DNA of 64,000 bases from contig CM075942.1 of NCBI GenBank assembly GCA_038030265.1, positions 868,001-932,000 of the forward strand, given 5' to 3'. Made by a program: the position numbers and the translations under genes. How positions within the stretch are numbered: position 1 is the first letter of the stretch; every line of letters starts with the position of its first letter. This DNA is from Corythucha ciliata. Lineage: Eukaryota; Arthropoda; Insecta; Hemiptera; Tingidae. The notes under the pieces are model-generated. The model did not search any database and was not told the origin of the DNA. It was given only the letters and a program-made list of their open reading frames with translations. Of the stretch, positions 11,771 through 23,362 are shown one piece after another.

Positions 11771-11788
11771 TGGCGACGAGGATGGGAT
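11771..11788 (+). promoter_or_regulatory. Primer-binding site, tRNA-Ser(GCT)-like, unit 2
   Basis: Identical to the site at 8215-8232, again one base after the LTR end. Confidence 0.75.
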
Positions 11789-12509
11789 GGACAGAGAGGT
11801 ACAGGACATTCTCGAAGACTCAAGAACAGCGGATCGGGTGAGCTCATTTAAATTCAAATACTTTGAACCGAATGCAGAAAAAGTTTCGGTACTACATACA
11901 GCGTTTCGAACTAGAATTGGCGATAAACAATTTAAATTCTATTCGATCAGCGTCACACTGGCGCAATCTCCTGCTTAAATGGATTGGCCCAGAGGTTTAC
12001 CGCCTCATTTTAGATCACTTCGACCCTCAACCCGTTTCAGATAAGAGTTATGAGGAAATCAAATCGTTCCTACAGGGTTACTTCAAACCCACGACTAGTT
12101 ATTTAGCCGCTAGGTTGAAGTTTGGTCGATGTCATCGTCAAAAAGACCAAACTGTAACACAGTTTCTGAGTTCCCTCTGTTCTCTTGCAGTTCCCTGCAA
12201 ATTTCGTGCTTCTCTCGAAGAACGTTTGCGAGACCAGTTTTTGCTAGGGCTAAACGATTCTACTATGCTCTAGGAACTTTTTCGGTCTCACCCCGAATAC
12301 AACGCTACACTTTCGGAAATCGAGACAAGCAACAATAAATATACGGCTTCTAAACCTAATCGAGTTAACAAGATCAATGACATACTTCATGTTCACCAGG
12401 TTACGTACTCAAAGGACGAGCGTTACACCATTGACGTGAGCATAAATAACACTCCAGTTACAATGGAATTCGACACGGGAGCTCGTAAAACAGTCATTGG
12501 ACAAACATA
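11787..12509 (+). pseudogene. Gypsy unit 2 gag with start of protease
   Basis: Near-identical copy of unit 1 gag, with the same early frameshift, the same TAG within the frame (12271-12273) and the same stop after the DTGA protease motif. It retains 15 bp (around 11971-11985) that unit 1 has lost, so here the WRNLLLKWIGPEV region is whole. Sharing every other defect with unit 1 means the defects predate the duplication. Confidence 0.8.
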
Positions 12510-12539
12510 GGAGCCCCGACGCGGTGGCCTACACAACCA

Positions 12540-14864
12540 TTGGGAGCGTACCCTGATTTTGTCATTCCTATGATGGGAGAGTGTTTTGTTACAGCTGAAC
12601 TCGATGTCGTGGTGAAGCAATTGACAGTTGCAGTCACGGAAGGCAATGGCACACCCCTCTTAGGAAGAAACTGGATGAAATTCTTCGATGTCTCGCCTTT
12701 TTCAAACCACGCTCGACAAGGCAAAGCCTTTTCTGATATTTCTTTTGCAGAAAATTTGAAGTTGAATAAAGACACAATCTTAAATCAATTAAAAACTGAG
12801 CTTCCTCGAATTTTTTCTGATGATTCTAACGCGGTAAAAGGATTTCAGACAAAAATTAGACTAAGATCGGACGGTAGGCCTAAAGTTTTTCGTGCCAGAC
12901 CCGTTCCTTTTGCTATCGTAAACGCAGCAAATCAAGAAATTGACCGACTATTACGACAGGGTATAATCGAACCAGTAGATCCTACTTCGACCGGTATAGT
13001 TTGGGCTTCTCCAGTCGTTTACGCACCGAAAAAGAACGGTTTAGTACGTTTATGTGGTGATTTCAAAGTCACCAACATACATGGAGGGCGAACCACATCC
13101 CCGCATCAGAAAAAGTAGTTGGAGCTATACTGCCACACGAGTTTCCTGACGGTTCAATCGGATTGATATCGGCAGCTTCTCGTTCCGTATCCAAGCCAGA
13201 AAAAAACTTTTCGTCGATCGACAGAGAGGCTCTCGCTATAATGTTTGGAGTTAATAAGTTTTACAGGTACATTTATGGTCGACATTTCATTTTACAAACC
13301 GATCATAAGCCCTTAGAACGGATTTTCGGTGATAAGTCTGAATTGCCAAAAATGGCTTCATCACGATTATCACGATGGGCCATAAGGCTTAGTGGGTTCG
13401 ATTACAACATACGCTACGTCCCTGGCAGACTCTTGACTGTAGTAGATGCACTTTCACGATTACTACTTCCATCTACTGACACTAGCTTAATGGAAGTAAC
13501 GACAATAAATGACGTGACTCAACTACAGACTAATTTCTTGGACGAAATTTCACTAACTTCTAACTTGCTAAAAAAATATTTGTGGAAGGATTCTTCAATT
13601 AAAGACGTTCTTCGTCATGTTAAAAACGGTTGGCCTCAGAGAAGAAACTTACCGGAAAATTTGCTTTCTTACTATGAAAAAGCGCGACGAGCTATCATTT
13701 GAACACGGTATTCTTCTTTGGCAGAATCGTATCGTCACTCCCGTTGGTTTGCGACAAAACGTACTTGGAAAATCACATGAAGGACACCCTGGAGTCGTAG
13801 TTATGAAATCACTAGCTCATTTGTCAGTCTGGTGGCCAGAAATTGACACAGAAGTGGAAAAATTCGTTTCGTCATGTACTCAGTGTCAAAAGTTTCAACC
13901 ACAAGAACCGGAAACGAGTCCATATTGATTTTCTCGGTCCTTTTTATGGTTACATGTGGTTTGTCACTATCGATGCTATTCACATTGGCTAGAAATCTTT
14001 CATTTGAGCAGAGCGACAAGCTGCAGTGTTATTAACTGCCTTCGATCATTATTCAGTCGTTATGGATTCTGTCGAACAATTGTTGCGGACAACGGACCAC
14101 AATTTCGTTCTGACGAATTTAAAATGTTCTGTAAACGGAATAACGTCAATTTGATTTTTACTACACCGTACCACAGTCGAAGTAATGGAATCGTTGAAAG
14201 AGCAATTAGGACATTTAAAACTCGAAACAATAAATCCAGAGATCAGTATCCTGACCCTCTACACAGATTACAAGTAATTTTATTCACATATAGGACTTCC
14301 ATTCATTCAACGTCGGGGAAAAGTCCAGCAGAATTGTTTTTAGGCTGTCAACCAAAAAACCTGTTGGACCTTTTAAAACCGGGCGTAAACTCAAAGATTG
14401 ATGTTACAGGTTTTAAAATTAAAATTAATCACGATAAAGGCAAACAAACCCGCGAATTCGACGACAACCAAAACGTATGGTTTCGTCGTAAAACTAAAAA
14501 CTGTTGGACACCTGGAAAGGTTGTGAGAAGAACAGGTGTGCTTTCCTATGAAGTACAGTCGGAAGATGAACAAAGGCGCGTTCACAGAATGCATGCTGAT
14601 CATCTACGTGGAAGAACGCTGCGAAAAGAGACTACGATACCCTTGGAATTTAATACGGACATCAACAACGATGATGACAACAACGACGAAGAAATAAACA
14701 CTCATAATAATGACGATGATGTTACACCGGATAGACCTATTTCATCGACGCTTTCTACGAACGATGCTGGAGACGTTACGCCGACATCACCACTACGATT
14801 ACGTCGATCAATCAGGACTAGAAGACAACCCAAGAGGTTTCGCGACGAAGTCCACTGCCGTTAG
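12540..14864 (+). pseudogene. Gypsy unit 2 pol: protease end, RT start, RNase H, integrase
   Basis: Same domain order and same RT-core deletion as unit 1 (junction near 13090). Two single-base differences shift the frame: an extra C after ACATCC near 13101, and an extra A near 13681 at the RNase H/integrase boundary. A few substitutions are visible (for example RWAIRL against RWSITL). Integrase and the acidic tail are unchanged. The second polypurine tract is at 14877-14885. Confidence 0.85.
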
Positions 14865-14888
14865 TCCTTATTTTCTAGGGGAGGGTAA

Positions 14889-15342
14889 TGTAATGTATCC
14901 ACTCAAGGTGACTAAACTTTACCATAGGTGCCGCAGATTTCCCCCTGCCAATCGGACGGGAGGGGTGGAGACTGACGTCACCAGCAGTCCTTTGCTCCTG
15001 ATTTCTCGCCGTAGAGCAAGTTAATTTTGAAATTAAAGTTTATGATTTCTCAAAAATCACAACCCAATAACAATTAATAACGTACTGGGTCTAGCGCAAT
15101 AGCAGTTGGGACTGCTCGCGACGTAGGTGAAGGACAGTGATCTGCGGCACCTATAGAAAATTTAGGCACCTTGGTATCCACACATCAATCGTCACCTCCA
15201 CACATTTTGTTTACCATAGAAACATAAAAAAGAAAATATGATTGTAACGTTTAGACAAAATAATACAACTCTCGAATTGTTCTGTTCAGAATTGAGTTCT
15301 TTTTAATCTCTCAGTCCAATTACGAACTACAGATACACGACA
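14889..15342 (+). repeat. Gypsy 3' LTR, 454 bp
   Basis: Full-length LTR ending GATACACGACA, directly followed by the target duplication ACCTC (15343-15347). Confidence 0.9.
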
Positions 15343-15354
15343 ACCTCCTAGGCG
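15343..15354. repeat. Hairpin MITE, right end
   Basis: ACCTCCTAGGCG is the complement of the MITE's left end CGCCTAGGAGGT (974-985). Its first five bases are the second copy of the Gypsy target duplication. TA follows at 15355-15356. Confidence 0.75.
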
Positions 15355-15448
15355 TATAATAACATGTGACGCAAAATATTTTCAAGTTAACCACCTTCAA
15401 CACTCCCACTTTAACGAAAAAAATATTCTGCGTTGATTCCATGTTGAT

Positions 15449-15900
15449 TCAAACATGCTTCAAACCAATTTGAGCGCGTAATTTGTTGAACAATTCTCTT
15501 GGCTACGGCTTGGTGAGAATGTCGGCCAATTGCAGCTCGCTTGGTGTATAGCGTAGTTGGAACAACTTCTCTTCGAATTTTTGTCGCACGAAGTGGTATC
15601 TAACTTCAATGTGCTTTGTCCTCTTGTGGAACTCTGGATTTTTTATTAGTTTTAAGGCACTCTGATTGTCGATAGAAAGAGTTGGTTGTTCTGTTTCTTG
15701 ATTTTGCGTCACTTCATCCCACAACATTTTAAGCCAAGACAGTTCTCGCACTGCTTGACTCGCAGCCCACGTGTTCTGATTCTGTCGTTGAAAGAGATAC
15801 ACATTTTTGTTTTTGAGAACTCCAAGCTATGATTCCGTTATCGGTTTTCCATATAAAACCAGAGACTGACTTTCTAGTTGTGCAGTGAGAGATCCAATGG
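15449..15900 (-). pseudogene. Copia pol C-terminus (RNase H), degenerate
   Basis: Minus-strand fragment of a Ty1/Copia polyprotein. From about 15890 downwards it reads an RNase H segment (SGFIWKTDNGIIAW, KCVSLSTTESE). After a frameshift near 15785 it continues AASQAVRELSWLK, then LSIDNQSALKL, KHIEVRYHFVR and the hallmark LADILTKP. An internal stop follows KP, then PRELFNKLRAQIGLKHV and a stop at 15449-15451. Only the last 150 or so residues of a polyprotein normally well over 1000 survive, with at least one frameshift and one stop. No LTR or integrase is nearby. Confidence 0.85.
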
Positions 15901-16440
15901 CTTCCCAATAAGGCATTCTGTTACCGGACGGTAATTATCTTACTCAAAATTATGAACGTCCTAAATCTTTTTTCTTTCTTTCTAAATATTTATCCTTTTT
16001 ACTTCACTTACTGACTTCTCTCGCTCTCTAGCGGCTTTCTTTCAGACGACGGAAGGGCTCGGTCCTCCTCGCCCCTCAGCTCCTGTTTCTACTTCCAAAA
16101 ATCTTGCACGGAAAAACCGGGCTGATATTTTTAAGTAAGATTTGCTCACGGCTACAGCCAACATTACTTTGACCTGATGTTGAGCGATTGGATAGGTACT
16201 CACGAGCAAGGACCGGCACTGATTTATTTTCATTTTTTTTGGATAGCGACTGCGATCCTTCCTTCGATAATCCCCCAGCGTAGTCACTTGAGTTCCATTT
16301 TACGTAATTTTGATGCCTACAAAGCCATCAAGACTGGTGATTGAAAAAAAAAACCGATTTGCAGCAAGATTTCATGGTTTTTTTTCACTTAAGCTTTGGT
16401 TTCCTAGAAAAGTGGTGCCGTAATATAGCGTTAGAAAAAA
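15901..16440. other. Non-coding, nothing recognised
   Basis: No supported gene. The short open frame on the minus strand at 16042-16287 has no recognisable features. Confidence 0.5.
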
Positions 16441-16784
16441 TCCCCTTTTAAATCACACCAGTAGTTGCCTAGAGAGCGGTCAACAGACAGCGGCACCGCT
16501 TCGAATGAGACGGCCGTTCATGACGGTGATGAACTGTTCATCAACGATTTTTGACGGTGACGGTGAACTTTTTTTGTTTACAATGAGCATGAAAACTGCC
16601 TGGACTCTGGATGGTGGCGAAATTGTAATTAATACTGTCCGAAAATGACTCTGTTCTGTTGTTATAAAAGAAAATACTACCAAATAGTTGGAGCTACGAG
16701 GAAAAAACGTTCGTCACCACCGTCACGAAGGAAGCGGTGCCGCTCTCTCGCTCTCTAGGCAACTATGGTTTGATTTAAAAAGGA
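16441..16784. mobile_element. MITE with long imperfect terminal inverted repeats
   Basis: The left arm (tcccctttta aatcacacca..., through gttgcctagagagcg and cggcaccgctt) pairs with the right arm ending tttgatttaaaaagga. The complementarity covers roughly 60-100 bp with gaps. Total length is about 344 bp with no coding capacity. No clear target duplication, so the superfamily is unassigned. An AAGCTTAAGC palindrome cluster (about 16790-16812) sits just outside. Confidence 0.65.
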
Positions 16785-19629
16785 AATTTTAAGCTTAAGC
16801 TTTAAGCTTAAGACCATACTTCCATTCCTGTACGGGACATGGAAGTAAAAAACGGGAATCGAAGAATTTACTCAATTTTAGCAACGAACGAGAGATTTTT
16901 CGCAATTTTAGCCACGAATACTAGCGTTTTTTCCAGTCTTTTCGCTGTGTACTGTCCCCAAGAACAGCACATTAGCGCGCCTTCTCAATTTTAGTCGCGT
17001 ATAAGGATCTGCAGAAACTTGGAATCAGCGTAAACGAGCCGAGAGAGTTGTGTGAGCGAGAGTGTGTATTCGCCGTTGAACAGGATGCCAAGCCTCATTT
17101 TCGCGTTCCCACATCCATGAACATAGATAATGAACCACGAACATAAAACCTTAAAATCCCAATTTTTTCATTTATGTTCATTTTTGAACCAGCGCCCAGG
17201 ATGTTTCTCCCCCCACCCTCCTCGTCTTTAATTGGGTACGCTAATGGATCGCCTCGGGAATATTGTGGTTTCTCCTAATTCTTCGATACAAATTCTAGGA
17301 CCACCTATTTCTATTTGTTTATAAGTCGATTTTGGAACCAATAGACGTTCATAAATTGGGCTTTATATTGACCTTAGCACACTGGTAGTGGCCTCAGGAA
17401 TGATCGGATCGAAAGCCAGATGGTTTCTCTGAATTCCTCGATGATTAATCTAAACCTCTGTTTCATGAACAATCTACTTGTGTATTAACAATACCTAATA
17501 CATTATAATTGTAAGGTACCTACACACAATTCAATCAATAATTAATAACAAATTATGTTGTATTTGTTCGGTACCATTATTTATTTGGCAATTTTTTTTT
17601 TAATTTGACGGATTTATGACTGGCCACTACTCTTTTTTTTTTTGTAAACGTCCATTTACACGTCCCCAATGGGAACGTGGGGGCAAGCCGATTACATAGA
17701 TTTCCGCTTATAGGGGAAATAATTAAAAACAAATATACAGGAAAAAGACTCCCTTCAGGATATTTCTTTTCAGTATTCCTGTCTAGAGACTATTTTATTG
17801 CCTTCGGTTTCCTTCATCTCCGTTCGGAATAACTTCTTCAACCCTCCCACCTTTATTTCCTTTTTTCTTCCCTTTATTTGCTAAAACGTCTTTTAATTGC
17901 GGTCTATTTTCTCGATTGTTTTTATTTTCCAGTCTCCTAGATTTGTGGAGGCTAATGTAATGGGAAGGCGTGACGGAAATGCCCTTCCCTCCGTACCTGT
18001 TGGCTATTCAACCGTTTTAGCGGTTGCTACGTTTTGAAGTACAAGGCCTCCGGAAATTAAAAACGCCTTGTTGCGGAGCTTTACTTTATTACGGGGAATG
18101 AAGATTTTTTGAATTATGATGTGCGGAGTTTGGAGGAATTATTTTTACCAACCGACACACGCCCATAACAATTAATTTTGGTGACTACTTTTTCAATTAT
18201 TCGACTAACTTAAAAACGAAATTCACAAAGCTTGGTGGGATACCTCAGGGTGAACGAAGCAAATCCCTGCCACCGCTATTGACATCTTCGAAAGAGATAG
18301 AATGGTCAATACTCAGTTCGTTCATCGTTGATCTCAATATCACCGCGGGACAGACGCGGCAGAAAGAGAAGGAAATCCCAGCGGAATATAGACCCGTTGA
18401 TGACTCAAAAGAGGGAAGGGGGAGATTGAAGATATCAATACTGAAGTTAATTAGATAAACTGTTCCCAGCGTCCAGGCATTCCTATTATTAACTCGAGAA
18501 CTCTGTTGTGTCCTTTCACTTGAGTCAGAGAACTTCACAAAGGGTTCGGTGGGTATCTCCCCACATAATAATGTTATTTTTAGTGAATGGTTGAACAATT
18601 TTTGTTTTTTAAAGTGTTTTTTCGTGGTCAATAGTGTGATTTTGAATGAAGTAAAAACATGAACGTCTTTGTTAACGTCCGACGGTTTTCTTTTTTACGT
18701 CTTTCAAAATCTCCCTAATGTCCGTAACATACCAGGAAAAAAGTAGTCAGTTGGACTAAAGTGACCAGAACAGACGAACATGGTGTCTGATACATTTAAA
18801 CTCAAACGACAAGCAAGCTCCCAAACCTTTCGGCGGTCGACTTTCTCCCCAATACTGTGCTAATTGATAACTACTGCCACCGTTAACTTTTGAGAAACAA
18901 TGAAATGACAATGTTGTGTCTCGGTTACGACGGGAAGAGCAACCGAAGACAGCAGTTTTCTTTGGATTCACCCTTGAGAGATATCCCACGAGCGCCTCAT
19001 CATTTTTTAATTGACACTCGCCAGCTTACCGTTTGGTTTTAGGGCTCAGAGAAGTATTGGACGTGTCCAACGAAATGTTCGAAAACGTTTTTGAATCGGT
19101 GTTTTCGAGTTTTCTTGCCCCAACAAATAGCCGTCAGTAAAAGTTTCATTGATGCCTCTCGGGCGCAACTGACTGGCCACCAGTCGCGGCTAACGGGTCG
19201 AGCTGATTGATGGGACCGACTCTGCTGGGGAGTCCGGGCCAAAGATGGGGTACAGGCCAGATAAGGGCAACGGCCTAGGTACTGGCCACATCCTAAGGAG
19301 ATCCGCAGCAGAGATTGAATGTTTCATTTCAAGTACATGTGTACCACGTACCCGCATAACCGTCTTGTTTTCTTGATTCGGCGATGCCAAAGGTACAATA
19401 TCGTGGCCTCCTATCGGATTATTTAGCCGTAGTTCACAGTAAAAAAGTGTCACCGACTTAAAATTTTGATACGTCGAACATGGAACTTCCTCATTGTAGA
19501 AAACGTTTGTTGTGGTTTATTTTCAAACGACAACAACAAATCACAATATAAACATGGATTGCTCATGCCATGCCGGGTCAAAGGGAAGTGTGGGCCATCC
19601 CCCGATAGGAGAAGTACCTTTCTTCATAG
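16785..19629. other. Mostly unrecognised; one hAT-type motif patch and one unassigned open stretch
   Basis: Around 16850-17010 the motif (t)CTCAATTTTAG(c)C(g)CG recurs. It is the reverse complement of the motif that fills the hAT element at 38651-40545, so this is probably a remnant of that family. On the minus strand about 18000-17795 there is a roughly 70-codon lysine/asparagine-rich open stretch ending ...NGDEGNRRQ that I cannot assign. The remainder, including loosely repeated ttcacaaag...ggtgggta sequences near 18225 and 18540, shows nothing I can name. Confidence 0.4.
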
Positions 19630-21590
19630 AAGCCAGACTTGACCTGGTTAGTGAGAGCCGACACGTACAACGCCCATTTGCAAAACGACCCGAGCCAGGG
19701 CGCCACGTTCGTGGGATCGCCAGGGAATCTTTCATTGACCTTACTGTTACAGCGGGACACATCCCAGCGACGTAGGAAGTATCCGACGACATCACCACAT
19801 CGGACCACCGGCTCATTAGGTGCTCGGTTCCATACCACCCGCGGCGTAGGCCACTGCCCATAGGTCCACCACGGCTTGACTACGCCAAAGCTGACTGGCC
19901 TCTTTTCCGTACACTTATCGACCGCGGCATGACACTGGCCTTCCACCTTGATCCCCTTCCGGCCGACGACTCCCTCAACCAAAAAATCGTGGACTTCACG
20001 GCGATAGTCCTCAAAGCAGCCACTCGGAACACCCTCAAGGCCACCAACCCAACCAGACCATCGGCCCCTTGGTGGACGCCAGAAACACAAACCGCGCGAG
20101 CATTAACGCGACAGCTCAAGCGACGCATACCCTCGCGGCCGAGTGGGGATCGTGTCAGGGCGCACGCACTGTTCGTGTGGCAACGACGGGAGTACAAAAA
20201 AGTCGTTCGAAAAGAAAAGCGCCTCTCGTGGCGCCAACTCACCACAGAGGAGCTGTCAACCAACATCTGGGGCCTCCCCTACCAGAAACACAAAGGTAGA
20301 TGCTGCCAGGTAAGTGCTTCTAACAGCGACAGCGCAAGCGACAGATGTCTCTACGACCCTCCGAGCCCTACTCGCGGGGCTTTTCCCCCGGACGACCCCG
20401 CCCGCGAAACAGACGAGAACCAGCAGATTCGCGCGGCGATCAGCCAACCATGGACAAAGGACAGGTAGCTGCAGTCTTCGCGACCAGCTCCCTGAAGAAG
20501 GCCCCGGGCCCCTTCAGATTGACTGGAAGGATGCTCCGAAACCTCCCCGACTCAGCGATCGACATCTTCACCACCATCGTCAATGAATGCTTTCGAACCA
20601 CATGTTTCCCGTCGCCGTGGAAAGAGGGAACTGTGAGTCTTCTCCTGAAGGACGCTGACCGCGATAGAGCCGACCCGTCCAGCTATCGGCCCATCACCCT
20701 GCTCTCTGTGGAGGCCAAAGCTTTTGAAAAGCTCATGATCAACCGACTCCCACCCACTGTCTACGACCACTGTCACCGATGGCAATTCGGAGGAATCCCC
20801 GGACGATCAACCGAGCACGCCATCCTCAATCTTCGTAGTCAAATAGAAGACGCGCCTCACCGTATCACCGCCGTGGTCTGCTACGACGTAGTCGGTGCCT
20901 TCAACACCGTCTGGTGGCCAGCCCTACTCGCCGAGATCCGCGCGGCTTCCATCCCGCGAAACATTTACTTGCTCCTCCGGAGCTATCTTAGCGACCGCCA
21001 CGTCAGGCTCAGCCACAATGATATCACGGCCGAACGGGAGATTACATGTGAGTGCCCGCAGGGAGCGGTCCCGGCGTGCCTCCTTTGGGCCCTGAGCTTC
21101 GCCCCTCTCCTCCGGGAGGGGCCAATTTGGCAGCCACCGCTTTCGTCGACGACTTGGCCATAATCGTCTCTGCCCCGGACCGTCAACGATTTCGCCCGGA
21201 ATTCCGCCGCATCGACGACCTCGTTGCGACTGTGACACCCGTCGCTTTTAAATAAACTACGCAAAGTCCTCGACCACCATCTTCCGCATAACACAGTTCT
21301 ACCTAGCGCAACGTCATCTAATCACGCTTCGTAATCAAACAATGCCGATTACAACCTCTATGCGGTACCTAGGCGTGACGATCATGCGCTCGGGACTGCC
21401 AACCCTGCATATTGCAAACCTGGCCAACACCACGATGCCCACCTGCAACTTCCTTCGAGGGATCTCCGGGCGTCGATGGGGGCCCACATTCCAGAAGAGA
21501 CTCCTCTACTATAAAGCAGCATTTGTTCCGCGCGTAGCCTATGCGTGCGCTCTATGGTGGCCGCAGGCACGTCGAGTCCAGCTATCGGCA

Positions 21591-21752
21591 GCGAGGACGT
21601 GGAGCGTTGAATGTGCTGTTGTCGAATAAGCGTGGAGAGTGGCGATGAGGAAGCGCTGCAGCACCACAAATACGCAGCATCCAACGTCGCTTCCTCATCG
21701 CCACTCTCCGCGCTTATTCGACAAAAGCACATTCATCGCTCCACGTCCTCGC
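21591..21752. repeat. 65-bp inverted duplication forming a hairpin inside the R1-like pol
   Basis: The arms 21591-21655 and 21688-21752 are reverse complements with three mismatches (62 of 65), around a 32-base loop. The right arm is in the expected coding orientation for the non-LTR thumb/connection (it leads into LAGVLPLDVELDVLAAMRA). The left arm is therefore the inverted extra copy. Confidence 0.85.
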
Positions 21753-21865
21753 TGGAGTCCTCCCACTGGACGTCGAGCTCGACGTGCTGGCGGCCATGCG
21801 CGCCCGAAAGCTTGGTATCCACCATCCACTTCCACCATGGCTGCAATCGATCCCGGCAACGCTCG

Positions 21866-21964
21866 CCCAGAAGAAGCAGAAGATCACAATGAATACGACC
21901 ATTGGACATTATTGTCCATGATATCATTAAATGTTCAACTTTAAACATTAAACTTTGAACTCCA
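21866..21964. repeat. 99-bp direct repeat, copy 1
   Basis: Runs from cccagaagaagcagaag to ctttgaactcca and is identical base for base to 23088-23186 as far as I can read. It lies inside the R1-like pol, between LAGVLPLD... and the DYHKACHNAAIQEW stretch. It contains a partly self-complementary gttcaactttaa...actttgaac segment. Confidence 0.85.
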
Positions 21965-22429
21965 GTGACGCGGATTATCACAAGGCTTGCCACAACGCCG
22001 CTATCCAGGAATGGCAACGAGAATGGTCCACCGCAACAACTGGACGCCCACATAATATGCGAGCGCCTGCGGTGGAAGTGGAGCTTCTTGAGTTACCCCG
22101 CTTTCCAACTCCTATCGGGACACGGCTCCTTCAACGAGATGCTGCACTTCCACCGACGTAGAGTCAACCCTGACTGCCCATGCGAGGGCGAAGTAGAAAC
22201 AGCGGAGCATGTTATCCTCCGCTGCTCGATATATTCTCGTCAACGAGATCGGTGGCGAATCCCCACCAACCTCAAAAACCTCGTCGCCTGTAAATCGTCA
22301 GCTGGCCGCTTTCTGGGCTTCGCCGACGCATGCTGCAGTCAGAGAGGAAATGGCCCGGACATCGGCCATTCGCAAGGGGCACCGGATACCCAGAGCACCG
22401 ACGAGCAGACCTCCGAGACCAGACATTAA

Positions 22430-23087
22430 AACCTCCGCTCTCAATCGTCAAGTCAACAGCGCCCCCTCCAACGCTCTTAGCCTTTCATGTTGTCTACAGC
22501 CGCAGCTTGACGGTAGCACCATCCTCTCATTGCACGGGTATCTCTCCTCGCTCTTACTTTACCACCTGTAAAACTCCCCACCGCCAAGCAGTCCACACCG
22601 GTAACGCACATGCCCTCGCGAACATGAATACAACACGCACAACAGCGGAACCGGCACCGTCGTCGGCAGTGCTGAACTGCTGAGCTCACCATTCCCCCTT
22701 CTTCACATAAGTACAAAGTATGGTAACAAAAGAAGCAAGGTTTGCCCCGGCTATTATTTTAATCTGCTATGGCCCCACTTTATCTGCAGTGATGAGCAGT
22801 TCTTTCATGTATCGTTGGTACCGGACTAAATGTTTCTCTGTAACGTCGCCAGATATCATATTGTTTAGGTACAATTAAAGTTAAACAGAAAACCGATGTT
22901 GAACAACTTCCTTTTTTACACCCATTGTGTGGACGGGTTGAACTCGTGCCCGTCTAAGCTGACTCCAAGATGGGTGCCAATGATTTCATAGGCTGCTTTC
23001 CGCAATTACTATTGTAGCTGCCGCTGTTACAAGGCACATTTTCTTTATCACTGCTCATTTTTTACAACGGAAGTAATGCACGCAAAC
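22430..23087. other. R1-like 3' flank, non-coding
   Basis: Probably 3' untranslated sequence of the R1-like element at first, then unassigned. No open frame with recognisable content, and no poly(A) or simple-repeat tail that would mark the element's end. Confidence 0.4.
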
Positions 23088-23186
23088 CCCAGAAGAAGCA
23101 GAAGATCACAATGAATACGACCATTGGACATTATTGTCCATGATATCATTAAATGTTCAACTTTAAACATTAAACTTTGAACTCCA
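23088..23186. repeat. 99-bp direct repeat, copy 2
   Basis: Second copy, 1222 bp downstream of the first, outside any recognisable coding sequence. Flanks differ (gcacgcaaac before it, ttcaacgtcc after it). Confidence 0.85.
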
Positions 23187-23362
23187 TTCAACGTCCACAC
23201 TCATTTTACTTCAATTTAGTGTGCACGTCTTGTTGGATCGCCCTGAAAGTTGAATCGAACGAGTTGATCAACTCCGATCAACATAGTGTGCATAAGCCTA
23301 TATACCTCTAAACCGGATCTAAAATATTTTCTTTAAAGACACCCCTGCACAAGCCATTGGCA

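Larger units (their letters stand above)
1081..15342 (+). mobile_element. Mag-like Gypsy LTR retrotransposon, tandem LTR-int-LTR-int-LTR, with nested insertion
   Basis: The boundaries are set by a 5-bp target duplication ACCTC (1076-1080 and 15343-15347) and by LTR ends TGTAATG...ACA. The layout is: split 5' LTR (1081-1168 plus 8128-8213), internal unit 1 (8214-11315), middle LTR (11316-11769), internal unit 2 (11770-14888), 3' LTR (14889-15342). The repeat period is 3556 bp at the start, rising to 3573 bp as unit 1 lacks 15 bp and two single bases. The internal units are only about 3.1 kb, short for Gypsy, because RT is deleted. The element is non-autonomous. A 6.95-kb insertion splits the first LTR. 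Confidence 0.85.
19630..22429 (+). pseudogene. R1-like non-LTR pol: endonuclease end, RT, C-terminal zinc knuckle
   Basis: A plus-strand ORF2 relic. First is the end of the AP endonuclease (about 19690-19830: FIDLTVTAGHIP, then DDITTSDHRLI after a stop). RT follows from about 20460: KKAPGPFRLTGRML, PSSYRPITLLSVEAKAFEKL, QFGG...RSTEHAIL, VCYDVVGAFNTVWWPAL as motif A, CPQGAV, and after a frameshift FVDDLAII (about 21145) as motif C. The thumb is at 21342-21590 (RYLGVTI, VAYACALWWP). The C-terminus (about 21965-22330) has CPCEGEVETAEHVILRC. At least five frameshifts or stops are present, plus an inverted duplication (21591-21752) and an inserted or duplicated 99-bp block. GC content is clearly higher than in the flanks. 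Confidence 0.8.

Noticed and set aside
17795..18000. Minus-strand 70-codon Lys/Asn-rich stretch as a retroelement ORF1 end
   Set aside because: No zinc knuckle, RRM or neighbouring ORF2 could be recognised, so it is mentioned only as unassigned sequence.
19578..20090. 170-codon minus-strand open frame
   Set aside because: Antisense to the R1-like endonuclease end and linker. The long frame is due to high GC content.
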